Source: Acarospora socialis
Taxonomy: Eukaryota; Ascomycota; Lecanoromycetes; Acarosporales; Acarosporaceae
Length of the DNA: 64,000 nucleotides
Assembly (NCBI GenBank): GCA_025617375.2
Contig: JAMYGW020000013.1
Coordinates: forward strand, 62,001-126,000
Direction: 5' to 3'
Position 1 is the stretch's first letter. Each line of letters begins with the position of its first letter. Positions 1 to 11,515 of this stretch are shown in pieces. The translations under genes and the position numbers were made by a program. The notes beneath the pieces were generated by a model that saw nothing but the letters and a program-made list of their open reading frames with translations, did no database searches and was not told the DNA's origin.

Positions 1-1591
1 CATCCACAGAAGGGATAACATCCTCGTCCGCAGTCCAATGACAGTTGATCTCGTCTGATAGCGGCGCCGGCTCAGTATCCACCGGCCTCGACCAAGGTAC
101 AATGAAGCCAAGACCTGCGTTAAACCGTGTAACTATCTTGGGCTGGTTGATCGGATTGGTCTTCCATACTGGACCCCATACGTCGGCAAATGCCTCAATG
201 GTGGTACGCAGATAGAGCGGTTGGGAAGCCAAGCGTTCGGGAGGAGGGCCATGAGTGTGAAGTACCCAGACCTGTTCGCCTTCGAGAAAGCCATCAAGGC
301 ATTTTAGGGTTCGACGCTGTAAAGTTGGACCTGGACCAAGACCTTTGAAGAACGTTGAATATATCTCAAAGGTGTGGAGCTTGTAGCCGAGATAGCGTTG
401 ATCGAAATTCTCGATGTGAGCGCCACAGTACGAAACGACTGCTAGATCCAAGCTATGAACCACGGTTCTCCATATTACCACAGCAGTCTCAGAACTCCAT
501 GGTTCTACTGCCGTAAGTGAACTCCACAGTCCGGGCGGCGACAGCTTCAGAAATTGGCGTAGAGGAGAATTGAGAAAGTTTGGAACTTGGCCAACCAGAC
601 TGCCCGGCTCGGGCCTGCAGACCATTGTAAGTTGATGTAGAGCTTGATCAAAGCAGTCTGCTAGCTGAAAGACGTCGTGTGAATTCCACTCAACTAACTC
701 CACAACTTCTGGCCGAGTTGGACTTGAGATTAGCATACTGAACTGTCCGGTACCAAATCCTTCTTTTCGTAGTGACTTGAGGTTTTGGTAAACCCGAACC
801 AGAAGATTTCGGCATTCACAGAGATGAAATAGTAGGTATTGCGCTTCGGCTCGTGACAACACGCTTGATTGGCAAGCAGGGTCCACTATTGACGTCTCCG
901 ACCCACTCAGGCCGTCAAAGACTTCCTTCACAACCTCATCCAGAGAGTTCCAAGTAGGAACATCTGACGGTATGAACTTAATTTTAATGTGAAGATCATT
1001 GTTTTGTGCCGACGGGGATAAGGTATGGTAAGAAGCTCTATGGTGTCCCTCAAAGAGATGTAGCGCTGATCTTTCCACCACGGCAGCCTCAATCGATTCA
1101 AGTTCAGAGAAATACTTATGCGGTTCAAGAAAGCGTCGATCAGGGTTCAAATCGGGGCAACCCTCAGGTATTTCGGGATTCGACTTGACTGGAGAAGATG
1201 GACCGGCACCCCCGGGTTGCGAGCCATGGCTGGAGGTCATGAATTCCCCCTCTTGTTTGAAGTCTCGGTCTGGTGTCACACGCTTGGTCGGTGATGCTTG
1301 TAGCCCAACAAGAGATCTCAAGTCATCCTTCTTCGAAATCTGAGCTTTGTCCCCTAACGTTCCGTCCAGATAATAGTGTTTTCGAGATCCCGCACGAGGT
1401 GACGTTACCCCTCGTTGTTTTTGAAGGCGGATATCACCACAAAGCTCACAATTTATCACGACTCCTAAGGTTGGCCCCACAGTTCGGACATCACAACTAG
1501 AAGGATCGTCAACTTCTCGCTGACATCTCTGCGTCAATATTCCCCATTTGACGTGGCCACAGGCAAAATGTAACTGCTCATAAATGCACAT
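1..1591 (-). CDS. Uncharacterised fungal protein with Cys/His-rich N-terminus (C-terminus off the left edge)
   Basis: The reverse strand reads open without a stop from an ATG at 1591 to base 1, giving about 530 visible residues and no required intron. An in-frame stop lies upstream at about 1613-1615, so the start is well supported. The protein begins MCIYEQLHFACGHVKWG, a short Cys/His-rich opening that many small filamentous-fungal proteins share. Further CxxC-like spacing follows (INCELCGD). After a polar low-complexity stretch (about residues 85-150) comes a helical region, then a block including TIEAFADVWGPVW and, near the edge, INCHWTAD. I recall these motifs from a large family of uncharacterised Pezizomycotina proteins; no enzymatic motif is visible. 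The gene lies on the same strand as the DUF8032 gene behind it, with about 1.4 kb between. Function is unknown. Confidence 0.72.
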   Translation of the reverse strand, partial: MCIYEQLHFACGHVKWGILTQRCQREVDDPSSCDVRTVGPTLGVVINCELCGDIRLQKQRGVTSPRAGSRKHYYLDGTLGDKAQISKKDDLRSLVGLQASPTKRVTPDRDFKQEGEFMTSSHGSQPGGAGPSSPVKSNPEIPEGCPDLNPDRRFLEPHKYFSELESIEAAVVERSALHLFEGHHRASYHTLSPSAQNNDLHIKIKFIPSDVPTWNSLDEVVKEVFDGLSGSETSIVDPACQSSVLSRAEAQYLLFHLCECRNLLVRVYQNLKSLRKEGFGTGQFSMLISSPTRPEVVELVEWNSHDVFQLADCFDQALHQLTMVCRPEPGSLVGQVPNFLNSPLRQFLKLSPPGLWSSLTAVEPWSSETAVVIWRTVVHSLDLAVVSYCGAHIENFDQRYLGYKLHTFEIYSTFFKGLGPGPTLQRRTLKCLDGFLEGEQVWVLHTHGPPPERLASQPLYLRTTIEAFADVWGPVWKTNPINQPKIVTRFNAGLGFIVPWSRPVDTEPAPLSDEINCHWTADEDVIPSVD

Positions 1592-1684
1592 CCTGCAAAC
1601 CAAGGATCTCCGTCAGCATATCAAAAACCATGAATGTCGCAACCAGTGTTTGAAGCAGCACACACCTGCTCGCAAGGTAAACCA

Positions 1685-1785
1685 CCACTGTAGTCAATCC
1701 GAAGGATTCTCGACTGTCGAGTTATGATAGAAGACGACCACTGTGGTCAATTCGAAGAGCTCTCGACCGTCAAGTTACATAGAAG
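1685..1785. repeat. Imperfect tandem repeat, two units of about 48 bp
   Basis: Unit one (1685-1733) and unit two (1738-1785) align almost end to end. Both begin CCACTGTRGTCAAT and end ATAGAAG. Most differences are C/T or G/A transitions plus a 2-bp indel and one small rearranged patch. Confidence 0.75.
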
Positions 1786-1793
1786 GAAAGTCG

Positions 1794-2035
1794 CAGCCTC
1801 GTCCGCACAAGGCCGCCCAGAGCCCCACTATGGCGCAGCATCAGCCATATGCGACATCGATCCCAGCCTCATCATTGGCCGACTGAGTTTCGGCAGTAGG
1901 CACTCTCAACGGTCTTCAATCCTCAGTGGCAGCCAAAAGGAGCATACAGCCTCGTCTGCGCAAGGCTGCCTCGAGCTCCACACGGAGCTGCGCCGGGCAT
2001 GTACGACGTTGATCCCAGCCATGATTGGCCGACCG
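1794..2035. repeat. Imperfect direct repeat, two units of about 90 bp
   Basis: The units at about 1794-1885 and 1947-2035 both start AGCCTCGTCYGC, share GATCCCAGCC near their ends and close with ATTGGCCGAC. Differences are again largely transitions, as expected of duplicated DNA decayed by repeat-induced point mutation, although simple age would also explain it. Confidence 0.65.
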
Positions 2036-2800
2036 CACTGGCCTGTGCAGGATGCAAATGATGCCTTGTGATAAATGGAGGGAATGGGTGGAGGTGCATT
2101 TGAAAGGTCGGGGTCCTTGCACGAGGTTTCTCCAATGACGTAAGCAAGGAGGACCTGACACGTGCTATTGAGCCTCAATCGAAGCGGGGAGGTGAGTCCA
2201 GCCAGAGATTATCGCCGGTTGAGATCGGTAGTCCAGCGATCTTGTCTATCTCTTGTGTGAGGGAGATGTAGGGGGAGATATTATGTACCTAGGTAGGGTT
2301 AGTACCTGGAGTCCTTGTTACAGCGCCAACACACGTATATATATCATCAAGTCAACACATGGCCACGATTCAGATTCAACGCTTTCACTTTTCGCTCCGC
2401 CACCTAATCTACCAGACTCAGCAAGACAGAACGAACAAACATACAAAAACCCCATCCATATCCCGATCCCATGCCGCCCAGGCCGACGATCAATTTAACC
2501 TCGCCAAGTCTTGCACGTAGTGGCTTCAGCAAAAGATATGTACTGTATGTAAGACACGAACGAGATCCTCCGTAAGGTGCCCGCTCGGTGTGTTTTGAAA
2601 AGGTGTCATGGTAGAAAGAAGGAGAGGGAGGAGAAGATGGAAGGGTATATCGAAACATGTGTACGTGCGAAGAAAAGAAGTAGATCCCGCCCCGCTTCCC
2701 TGCCATGTTTGCGTGCCCTCTAGATAGAACAACCGAAAAAGCCCGTGTCGTGAGAAGTGATCCACCGTCGTGTATGGGTATCCCGTAGAATTGTACATGA

Positions 2801-2830
2801 AGGAAAGGAAAGGAAAGGAAAGGAAAGGAA
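2801..2830. repeat. AGGAA pentanucleotide microsatellite
   Basis: Six perfect copies of AGGAA run in tandem. They lie about 130 bp beyond the stop codon of the DUF8032-type gene, in its likely 3' UTR or terminator zone. Confidence 0.9.
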
Positions 2831-2960
2831 AAGTGCTATGCAAAAGCGCGAGCCGGAGAAGGTGAGAGTCGTGGAGGATTGGTGGAGTGGAACATCCGAC
2901 GACAGGATTCGTAGCATGAGTTGGATATGTGGATGGAGTGAGGTGAGGTGGTAAGGTTAT

Positions 2961-5900
2961 CTATGGTGTCGTTGCACGCTTGGATCGTCGGCTTCGTTCA
3001 ACCCACCTCCGTTTACCGACTCGAGTCTCAAAGTGTGGAGCGACAGACGTAACTTCCTGACCGGCGGCCACCATGGTACTTTTCATCTTGTTGCGGTAGG
3101 CATCGACTATCGACCAATCAACACCGACATCATATCATACAGCTGGCATCGTGGACAACTCACGAGCTCTTTGCAAGAACATGGTCCGGCCTGCAAAGAC
3201 CCTGCTTTGACTCCAACTCATCCGATAGCCCAGATCGTTCAGTGTGACCTCTTTGCCCCTCTTCGTCTTTGTGATTTTGGGGACGGCCACTTCTCCCTCG
3301 GCGCCGTCCAGCATCGGCACCGGAACCAACGTTCGTCCCTTTGTCGGTTGCCCAGCTTCCCCATCTGCATCATCGTCTTCGAAGAATCGACTGCCACGCG
3401 CGGATGTTGGAGGGGATTGCATCTGCATGGGGAAATAAGAGCGTGGGTACACGCAGTTGGTCTTCCGATACGAGTCCGGAATCTCCTTCATCTCGACTTG
3501 ATCCAGCATCACACGCACGCGAACTCTTCCACCGCGATGCGGATCCTCGACCAAGATGAACTTGCGACGCTTTGCTTCTGGGAGATCACCAAACAGGGCC
3601 GTGTTGCGGTCTTCCTCTTCGCTTTTCGCGGCGGCAGCGGTGACGGCGGTCGAGTTCGAGATTCCCGGGCCGCCCAGATGACCCATTCCATCATGCAGCG
3701 AGGGCGGCATCGCGGCACCACCGACGGTGGGGTTAGGAGGATAGGCGGGATAACCGTGAAAGACTTGACTCTGGCGGACGCCGTTCGTTGAGGTGCCTGC
3801 CTCGCCGTTAGGAACTTGGCCGTGACGACGTCGGTTCAACATTGGAAGCACCAGCGGTCGCAGATATGAAAACAAAAACGGGAAATTAACCTGCACGGGT
3901 CGGAAGGAAGAGGGACGCGCCGAATCAAGCAAATACAATATACAAAGATTGTTGCTACACAGGGTTACACATTTTGGCCCGTGTCCGAATCACCCCACCA
4001 AACTTTCGAGACATGCAATTTTACATCTGATGAAACATACCGCTAACGTCATCGGTCCCACCCGGTGCGCTCCCGTCCGGATGAGCGTGGTGGTGGTGTA
4101 ATTGCGAGCCTCCCATTACCATGCCGCTCGGTTGCCTGCCCGAGGATGCGGCCATGCCACTTGAGCTGGGGATCCCCGCCGGACCGGGACCACTGGGACC
4201 AGCCATGTGGGGCGGATGCTGCGCCACGGTTTTCCGGTTGTGGATCTTCGCCATCCTCCTCACCCTCCTGCTCCGTAAACGCGGGTCTTGGTTGCTGTTC
4301 CTCCAGCTGTCCACCGCGCGCTGAATCAGGCCCCTCTTGCCCCGCAAACACGGATTCAGCTCCGCCAAAGCCCAACCCACCGTATTGCATTCGGTTTCAT
4401 ACACCAGTCGGTTCCCCCTGTATTGATCCTTGCTGCAGCAAGCCCGAGGATAGACACAGTTTTCCGTCTTGAAATCTGCACCCAGTGTCTCCACGTTGAC
4501 CGACTCGACGTCGCACCGGATGGTGTATTCCATCTTCACCCGGTCGCGCGAATATTCAAAGGCGATCCACTGCACGCCATTGTTGTCTTGCCTCACCACC
4601 AAAGGTGTGGTGGCCGGGATGGGACCCGGTGCGGCGTTCGGATTCACCCCCGGACCCCCTTGCTGACCCGGATGCAGGTTGTTTGCGCTTCCCGGCGGAA
4701 TCTGTGGCGGATTGTGGACTGAACTGAGAGGGCCGGTGGGTAATCTCTGCGGCAAGGAAGGCTCAATCTTGGCCCGTGGGCTACTCGTCATCCCAGATTG
4801 GTGAGGTTGAGGTGCCTGGTGTTGCATCTGGCCTTGGCCCTGCTGATGGGACATGATCAGAGGCTGCGACGTGACGGACGAGTGTTGTTGCGTGGCAGGA
4901 TGTTGAGCGTAGGAAGTAGGGTGAACGGAGTTCATCGGCGGGTATTGTGGGTAGCCATATATCGCCTGGGGGAGTTGAGGTTGAGGTTGTCCGTATAGAC
5001 TACGGCCATGTTGGTCATGACTCTGCGGTGAAGCGACTGAGGCTGGTGAATTCGACTGCGGGGTGTGGTAAATCGGGGGATATGGCCGTTGCATGTGGGC
5101 GGCTGCCATCAGTTCGGGTGTGTCTATTGCAGACTGTCAGCCAACGGTTTCTATAAACATCCGCTCCCCCAGGACAAGATTTGAATCTTCCGTGAGCGTA
5201 GTCTCGATTCTCCTATTCCCCACAATCCCTATCTAGTTACCAGTTCGGACACACGTACCTGCTGAGCTATATTGCCCGGAAGCGCTCGGCGTGCTGTATG
5301 GACTCGGGTTCGCCGTAAAGTAGGGCACCTCCTGCGAATGTTGCGAGGTCGGACCCGAAGCCGGCTGGCTGTAGGATGTTGGATGTTGTAACGGCAGGCC
5401 GTGCGTCGAAGTGTGCGGGGAGGTGTAAACGCCTTGGTGATGCGATGGCGGTTGTGTCGCGTGAGGTGAAGTCGGGCGCTGTTGCTGCACGACGCCTGGT
5501 AGACGGGAGTGTTGGAAATGGTGAGGTGGCGGGCCCTGCTGAGCGTGATGAGGGTGATGCTATTCAACGTCGCCAACAAGCGTCAGCGTCAGGACCTCTC
5601 CACAAAGTGACGATCACAATAACAACCATTAACGACGGAGGCGCGACGCGAAGCTTTCCCAGAACGCTACACAAAGACGAAAGAACAGCGGAGGGAACCC
5701 TTGACGGCGAGGGTCACACATGAAGTACCTGGAACGGGATCTTTGGCGAGCGGGACGGGGCAGGGTATAAAAAGCCAGGATCCGTTGGATCGACCGGAAA
5801 GAGCTTCAGGTCAGACACCGAAAGAAGAGGGGAGACCCTTGGCCGGGTTACAGATAAAGTAAGACTGGAAGGTCGGGCTGAAGAAGTCACCCTCCGGGCA

Positions 5901-6966
5901 CGATCGATGATGTGAGAGAATCGAGCCGAGTGCAGCTCCCAAATGAGCGTCCAAGCAAGGTGTGAGATTCGCAGAGGATGTCAAAGGATTAAGAAAGATC
6001 GCGACGGGGATGATAGGGCCGGGGTGTGCGGGCCAAAACGACAAGGTTGCACAAGTGCCAGTGCCAGTGCCAAAGCAGGATGTGTGGTCGGTGCCAGTCG
6101 GAAGATTTCGATGGCCAGTGGGTAAACTGAAGCGCGAGAGCATGACTTGCGAGGAAAATGACGCCAAGGACAATTTGGATGGAAACGAACGGGGTGGCAG
6201 GCATGGAAGGACGGTTGTGACAAGGTGTCAAGCGTGTCAAGGTTATGTACGGCCTTGTTGCAGGGTACAAGGGGATGATTGGGAAGGCGGCGACAAGAGA
6301 AGGGAAAGGGTTACGGGAATACCATCAGGGTAGTCTTTCGGTAAAGGGCGCATACCATGTAGCCACAACCGCATGGGTTTTAGGCACCAATTGGGTTTCT
6401 CGACGGTCTATCTGCAGGCTGACGGGGATGTTGGAGGGGTGTGAGAGGAAGGCAACACAGCGACGAGAAGCAATTCAAAATGCCGAACAACTCTGTCGCA
6501 ATCGGAGTGCCACTGTGCCGGGAGCAATGAGATGCGGGAAAAAGAAGCAAAGAGATCAGAGGGAAAAGTAGAATAAAATACGAAAAAGGTACTGGAGTAG
6601 AGCCAAACTCGAGTCGAGTCGAGTCAAGCAAGGCAAAGCAAACACAAACGGGCAATAGGTTTTCTAACGGTGCCTGGGTAGGGAAGAGTTAAGGAAGTAA
6701 AATGGGTAATGGCTTTGGTGCTGAAGAGACGGACGCGGAGAATGAGTGGTACTTACAAGACCGCCAGCCGCCGGCGCTGGATCTTCCTTATAAGTCGCCG
6801 TTGTAACCGTCTGTGTATTTGAACCTGAAGCGGTAGCAGTAGCGATAGTGGTAGCTCTGGCAGTGGGACTCATAGCTCCGACTCCAATTGCACATCCAGG
6901 GTCGGGCAGTACATGTAAGTTCGGACGAGGCGGAGTGGTCGGTTGATGGTTTGGAGTAGCTTGCAT
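2961..6966 (-). CDS. DUF8032-type fungal nuclear/regulatory protein (about 790 aa)
   Basis: Proposed exons are 6757-6966, 5259-5559, 4041-5123, 3164-3796 and 2961-3106. All junctions are GT-AG, phases match and the total is 2,373 bp, giving 790 aa. Residues 1-350 are Gln/Pro/Ser/His-rich and disordered. Residues 355-460 hold the conserved core (WIAFEYSRD, TIRCDVESV, ENCVYPRAC, GWALAELNP, GKRGLIQRAVDSWR). A second conserved block (about 590-770) has RRKFILVEDP, DSYRKTNCVYPRSYF, LGYRMSWSQSRVFAGR and an APHFETRVGKRRW tail rebuilt across a 57-bp intron. From memory this arrangement matches fungal proteins annotated DUF8032, taken to be transcription-related; molecular function is not established. 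The acceptor at 3797 could instead be at 3815 (VPNGEAG added). The first exon is the weakest part, because it implies an intron of about 1.2 kb (5560-6756). Without it the start would be unresolved. Confidence 0.75.
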
Positions 6967-8191
6967 GGCGCTATTATGATTATTCTGCGGCGGATTGCCC
7001 GGTCAGTTTGTGGTTTGTAAGGTGGTACGGAGTACTGAGGAAGGGTACTTAGGTTATGGTGCCGTTTTGCCTTCTATGAGTACTTGTCTTGGTCTGTTGG
7101 TTACAGAGTACGAGAGCGATTAGTTGGTCGATTGGCTTTGGTGTTTTTGATGTGCTTGTCGTTGCTTGTGCAAAGCACTTACCTGGTATTTCTTCTTAGC
7201 CCGTAGACTACAAATCCAGCACGTACTCAGGACGGGGGCAATCCAGAGATATCGAGTCCGTACAAAGTAAAGTACCAAGTAACCCAAAAAGCATCGAGGT
7301 ACAAGAAAGTTAAGATTGCCCATATAGGTACGTTACCTGAGGCTATACAACGACCTGTAGCCTCGAGTCCCAAGATGTTCACCTACATACACATACAGGA
7401 GAATTCTTACGTCGAATACGCACCTTTACAAACTTGTCGATATCTGGGCAGATTTCAATCTGTACTCAATCAATCCGAAACGGGCTACAATGTGATGAGA
7501 CGAAAGTTACCTTGGACAACGAATGGTGAGAAATCTCATACGGAGGATGACTGGGCTGACACGTGTAACCTACTTGTGGCTTATGCATAAACGCCTGCTC
7601 GTACTCGTGCTCCTCCCGAGCACTTTACTGCACTCGTCCTCGTGGTGGTGGTGGTAAAAGTCGAAAGTACATAGTAATCGATGATGAATAATGGACCGGA
7701 TCACTTTCCTTCATTTTTCCCCACTTCCCTCCTCTCTGCCTTTGTTTTTTTCTTTGCTTGATTGATATTACGACGACTCCTTCAATTCCTTGCTCGGAGA
7801 TTGACTACCTACTGCACGGACGGAGGCATTGCCTTTTCAGTCTCCCTTGACCGGACCGAAAAGTAAAAACGGGAAGGTGGTGGGAAAGTACCTTCAAGTA
7901 GCTGATGATTCGTGCGCCGGCAGATACCGCTCCTCGTCAGCACCTTCCCTCGATCACGGAATTATACCCTTACTCCGACTCTTGTGATGATTAATTTATT
8001 AGGCCACCCTTCTTCGTGGCGAGAGGCGCTTCGTGATTCGTGATGAATCCTAAAGGTTTGCTCTCCCTCTTCCCAAGGCTGGTTGATGAGGACAACAATA
8101 ATCAACCAGTTGTGGTATCCTCATTGTCGCATGTAGATTGCTCGATATGAGTACTGCGTATTGTGTGAAGAAGCGACGCGCCGATGTACAT

Positions 8192-8215
8192 GTACTCGAG
8201 TACTCGAGTACTCGA
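8192..8215. repeat. Tandem palindromic GTACTCGA repeat
   Basis: About three tandem copies of an 8-mer (GTACTCGA) make nested palindromes such as ACTCGAGT. The tract could be a binding-site cluster or simple repeat drift. Confidence 0.7.
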
Positions 8216-11200
8216 TCCAATATTGATCCCGTCACTTGCAGGCTGGACTTTGACAGCTGACGTTTGCGACGTTGCTGGTTGGGCATCTCGTGCGGCTGCC
8301 GTCCTACCACATCGGGCGCGTCTGTCGATGCCGCATCACTTGCCGCGCCCAAAAGAGGTCGTGCGAGTTGCACAGGTGGTACGGATCCCCAAATACGCGT
8401 ACCAGTATGGGTACGGAATGGTGCGATTGTGATGAGTGAGGGTACTCCGTACAGCTACTACACCCTTTGATTGCGATACTCAGCGACTCGCCCGATTGTC
8501 GAAAGGCATGGCAGTCGGTGTCACCACTTGCCGGTGCGCTGAATTCCAGTCCGACGATGAGCCGAACAGTTCGATTTCCGGTAATTCACTCGGACTGCGC
8601 CAAATCGATCGACAAAAGCTCGAGAATCTGATGTCCGATTTCTTTTCCCAGCACAAGCGTGATGATGTTTGACGAGCGAAAAATAGCGCTTACTGGCCCC
8701 GAGTGGGGTGTGGTGGCCGGTGTGGCCGGTTGGGTGCACCACCGCCGCTCGATGCTCGTGAACTGAGGCGTCTCGGGAGAGAGGGGCCCTGCTGTGGCGA
8801 GGTGCAGGTGGATATTGATAGGCGGATGTGATGGGATCCTGCTTAGGTGCCTACTACATTCTGGCGGATCGACGAATCAGCTTTCAGACCCTTGATATTA
8901 CCCCGACAAGAGGTGATCGAGGGAAGAAGCAACGCTAGGCTAGAGTAGTATACAGATACAAAGGTTGCAGATTATTAGATTTATAGCAGCGTTGTATGGA
9001 TACATCTATTGTGAATATGACTGTAATGTTCGATGAATCCCAACATCAATAGTAAACAGGCAAGCACAATGCATCAGACCAGTCATAGCCGCCATATTCA
9101 CCCTTGCGGTAAGTAGATAGGTACAGACGTGGTGAAGTAGAGGAAGATTGATGCGAACACAAATGCTCTGCTGAAGGTCCCCCTGCTTGTTATTATTCCC
9201 CAGCTGCCCTAAATCACATACAGTGCAAGTGTCTGATAACGCACACACTCAAGAGATGGGACGGAAGATGCAGGTAAGCAATGGGAAGAGAAATAGCACG
9301 AAAGCGGATGGCTGGCTCACCCGTTATTCCTACCAGGATGAGGGTTGTAAGGCGGTCGATGCTACCCAGCCGTCTCGGTTGGAGAACAAGGGTATCAGTG
9401 ACCGACCAAACAAACAATAGCCCCAACACCACAAAACTGGGAAAAGGGAAATAGCCAAGAAGAAGGAAAGAACATGGAGATTAAGAAGCATGTGCCTGCA
9501 ACGGCAACGGCAGATAACATTGGAGAGAGGCCTATGGATTTATTGTGATATACCAAGATCGTTAGTGGACGGAGTATTACTCGTAGTTACTCGGTACAAG
9601 GCTTATAGGGCCTGCCGGACTCACAGAAGTGGGATGCTAAGCCAACCTCTCTGCTCCATAGCAACTGTAACTTAGCTCATGTCCGTAATGATATATACTC
9701 ATTATTATTGTGTACCATAGTCCTCCGTACTCCTAGCATGCTAGGTACTTGGTAGTGAGATGGTGACACGGTAGGAGAAAGCTTACAGCTCGGATAGAGC
9801 ACCAGAGGCCGGGGGGACATGGTTCAATGATGGTGGAGTTCGGGTCCTGCCTCTGAGCGGGATAAGCTTTGTCCATACCTCAATTTGGCAGATAACGCCT
9901 GAGCTATAATGCCCCAGTCGTGGGCACGATATAGGAGGAATAATGTGTGGTTCGATTCGAAAGATGGTACAAGATCGAAAGTCTCCGAGAAGAAGGCCAA
10001 GAGCACTGTCACTATTATTCTCCCCACCGCTCCTTGATGCAACAGTTCCGGTAGGTACTCGTATATCCTCCATCTGTTGAGCTTCCGTACACTCCGTAGA
10101 GCAGGAAAGCCGGTTTTAGGTAACCTTTTGCCATCTCGTTTGCATTGTGATTGACCTTGCAGCAATGGCGTCGAAGGTTAATGGCTGTTGAGGAACAGTA
10201 ATCCTCCATTCGGGATTGGTAGAAGCATTTGAAACGCGCCGTTCGATGCCGGCATAACGAAGGGATCAAGGATGTCGCGGCTGTTTGGCGGCAACGCTGC
10301 CAGGGTTGCTTTTTGTGGCACCGGTCACCCTGGTCCATGTAGCAGCTGTCATTCCAAACGGCGGATGGTCAAATTGGATTTGCTCGACGGCTATCGCAGG
10401 TGCTTGAAGCCCCGTATCAACAACATTAACGGAGATATAGTTGCTGTGATGCTGTATATGTATGTGTAAGTAGCCAAACCCTATGTGAAGAATGAATGAG
10501 AAGCTGCAGGCTGCCTTTTGCTCGCGTAAATCTCGCTAGGGCTTTTAGATGCACGGTACCCGTTAGAGATGCGGTCACTTCAAACACACATACAGACAGC
10601 TGACACAAAGGGTGGAACATTTGCGTGCTTGCCAATCCGTCAGCACAGACAAAGTCAAGGATTAGAACCCATCTCTGAAAGGCTCTATTCCCTTCTCAGG
10701 AAACAACAAACTAGTGTTGTTCTTCCACTCATACTGTCATCCAGCTGTACAGTCGATAGTTGTTCATGAACTGACTTGAAGCCAGAGTACAGATGATGAG
10801 TACACATAGGGTTGGTAGGTAGAGTTCAACGGGCTTGCATAAGCGCCTCAACTTCGTGCCTCCAGTTCGGCGTCCGAGTAATCAATGCATAAGTAGGCCA
10901 AAGGCAAACTCGTGCTGGTTTGCATCCTGGCGTGCATTTGTTGACCGGTTAGAATTGCTCTTGGTAGGACGGTGAGAGAAACGTATTGTAATAAACTGTA
11001 CTCCGTAGTTGTGCGTAAAAGTAAGGTACTCGTACTTTATGAGGATTCAGATGAGTCTCGACTTGGTCAACCGGAAGGAGGTGACTGCAGCATCACATAG
11101 GTAGTCATATTATATCATCTCCTCAAAAGTCTGCTTAGGCCTTAGAAAGGCTATCATTACAAACTAACAAGAGAGAGAAGCAAACAACAAAGCAGCAGCA

Positions 11201-11467
11201 CGAGTCCAAATGCAATCAACCACACTGCCAGGCCTCCAAACCTCGTGACCAAACTCGACACCGACGCAATGGAAATTGCGAGCCACGCCGCATCCTCTTC
11301 CCCCGCCGAGTCGAATCCGTGGCCTGTCCTGTCCTGTCCGCCGGCTGCAGTGTTACAAGCCACATCGGAAGACATCCTCGCCCTTCTCTTCCCTTCCCTC
11401 CCGCGTCCCGCCTGCCCTCGACAACCCTTGACGACAAGACCCTTTGACTTTTCTCCCCCAAGGTGTC

Positions 11468-11515
11468 TGCATTGCATTGCATTGCCATGCATCGCATCGC
11501 ATCGCATTGCATCTG
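11468..11515. repeat. TGCAT/CGCAT pentanucleotide tract
   Basis: A run of ATTGC and ATCGC type 5-mers spans 48 bp with one 6-bp interruption (GCCATG). It generates artificial open frames on both strands, which are disregarded here. Confidence 0.85.

Larger units (their letters stand above)
1592..2960. other. Intergenic spacer with diverged repeats and a microsatellite
   Basis: No convincing gene is seen. The stretch holds two pairs of imperfect direct repeats (1685-1785 and 1794-2035) and an AGGAA microsatellite at 2801-2830. It should also contain the promoter of the gene ending at 1591 and the 3' UTR of the gene ending at 2961. Short open frames here overlap each other on both strands and show no family features. 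Confidence 0.6.

Noticed and set aside
3135-3938. Separate gene starting MYLLDSARP downstream of a 362-aa gene (4021-5109)
   Set aside because: A GTATGT donor at 4040, phase-matched acceptors near 3797 or 3815 and family order show that both are exons of one DUF8032-type gene.
9777-9862. tRNA-like stretch with GTTCGGGTCC
   Set aside because: Acceptor and D-arm pairing could not be formed around it, and the T-arm match stands alone.
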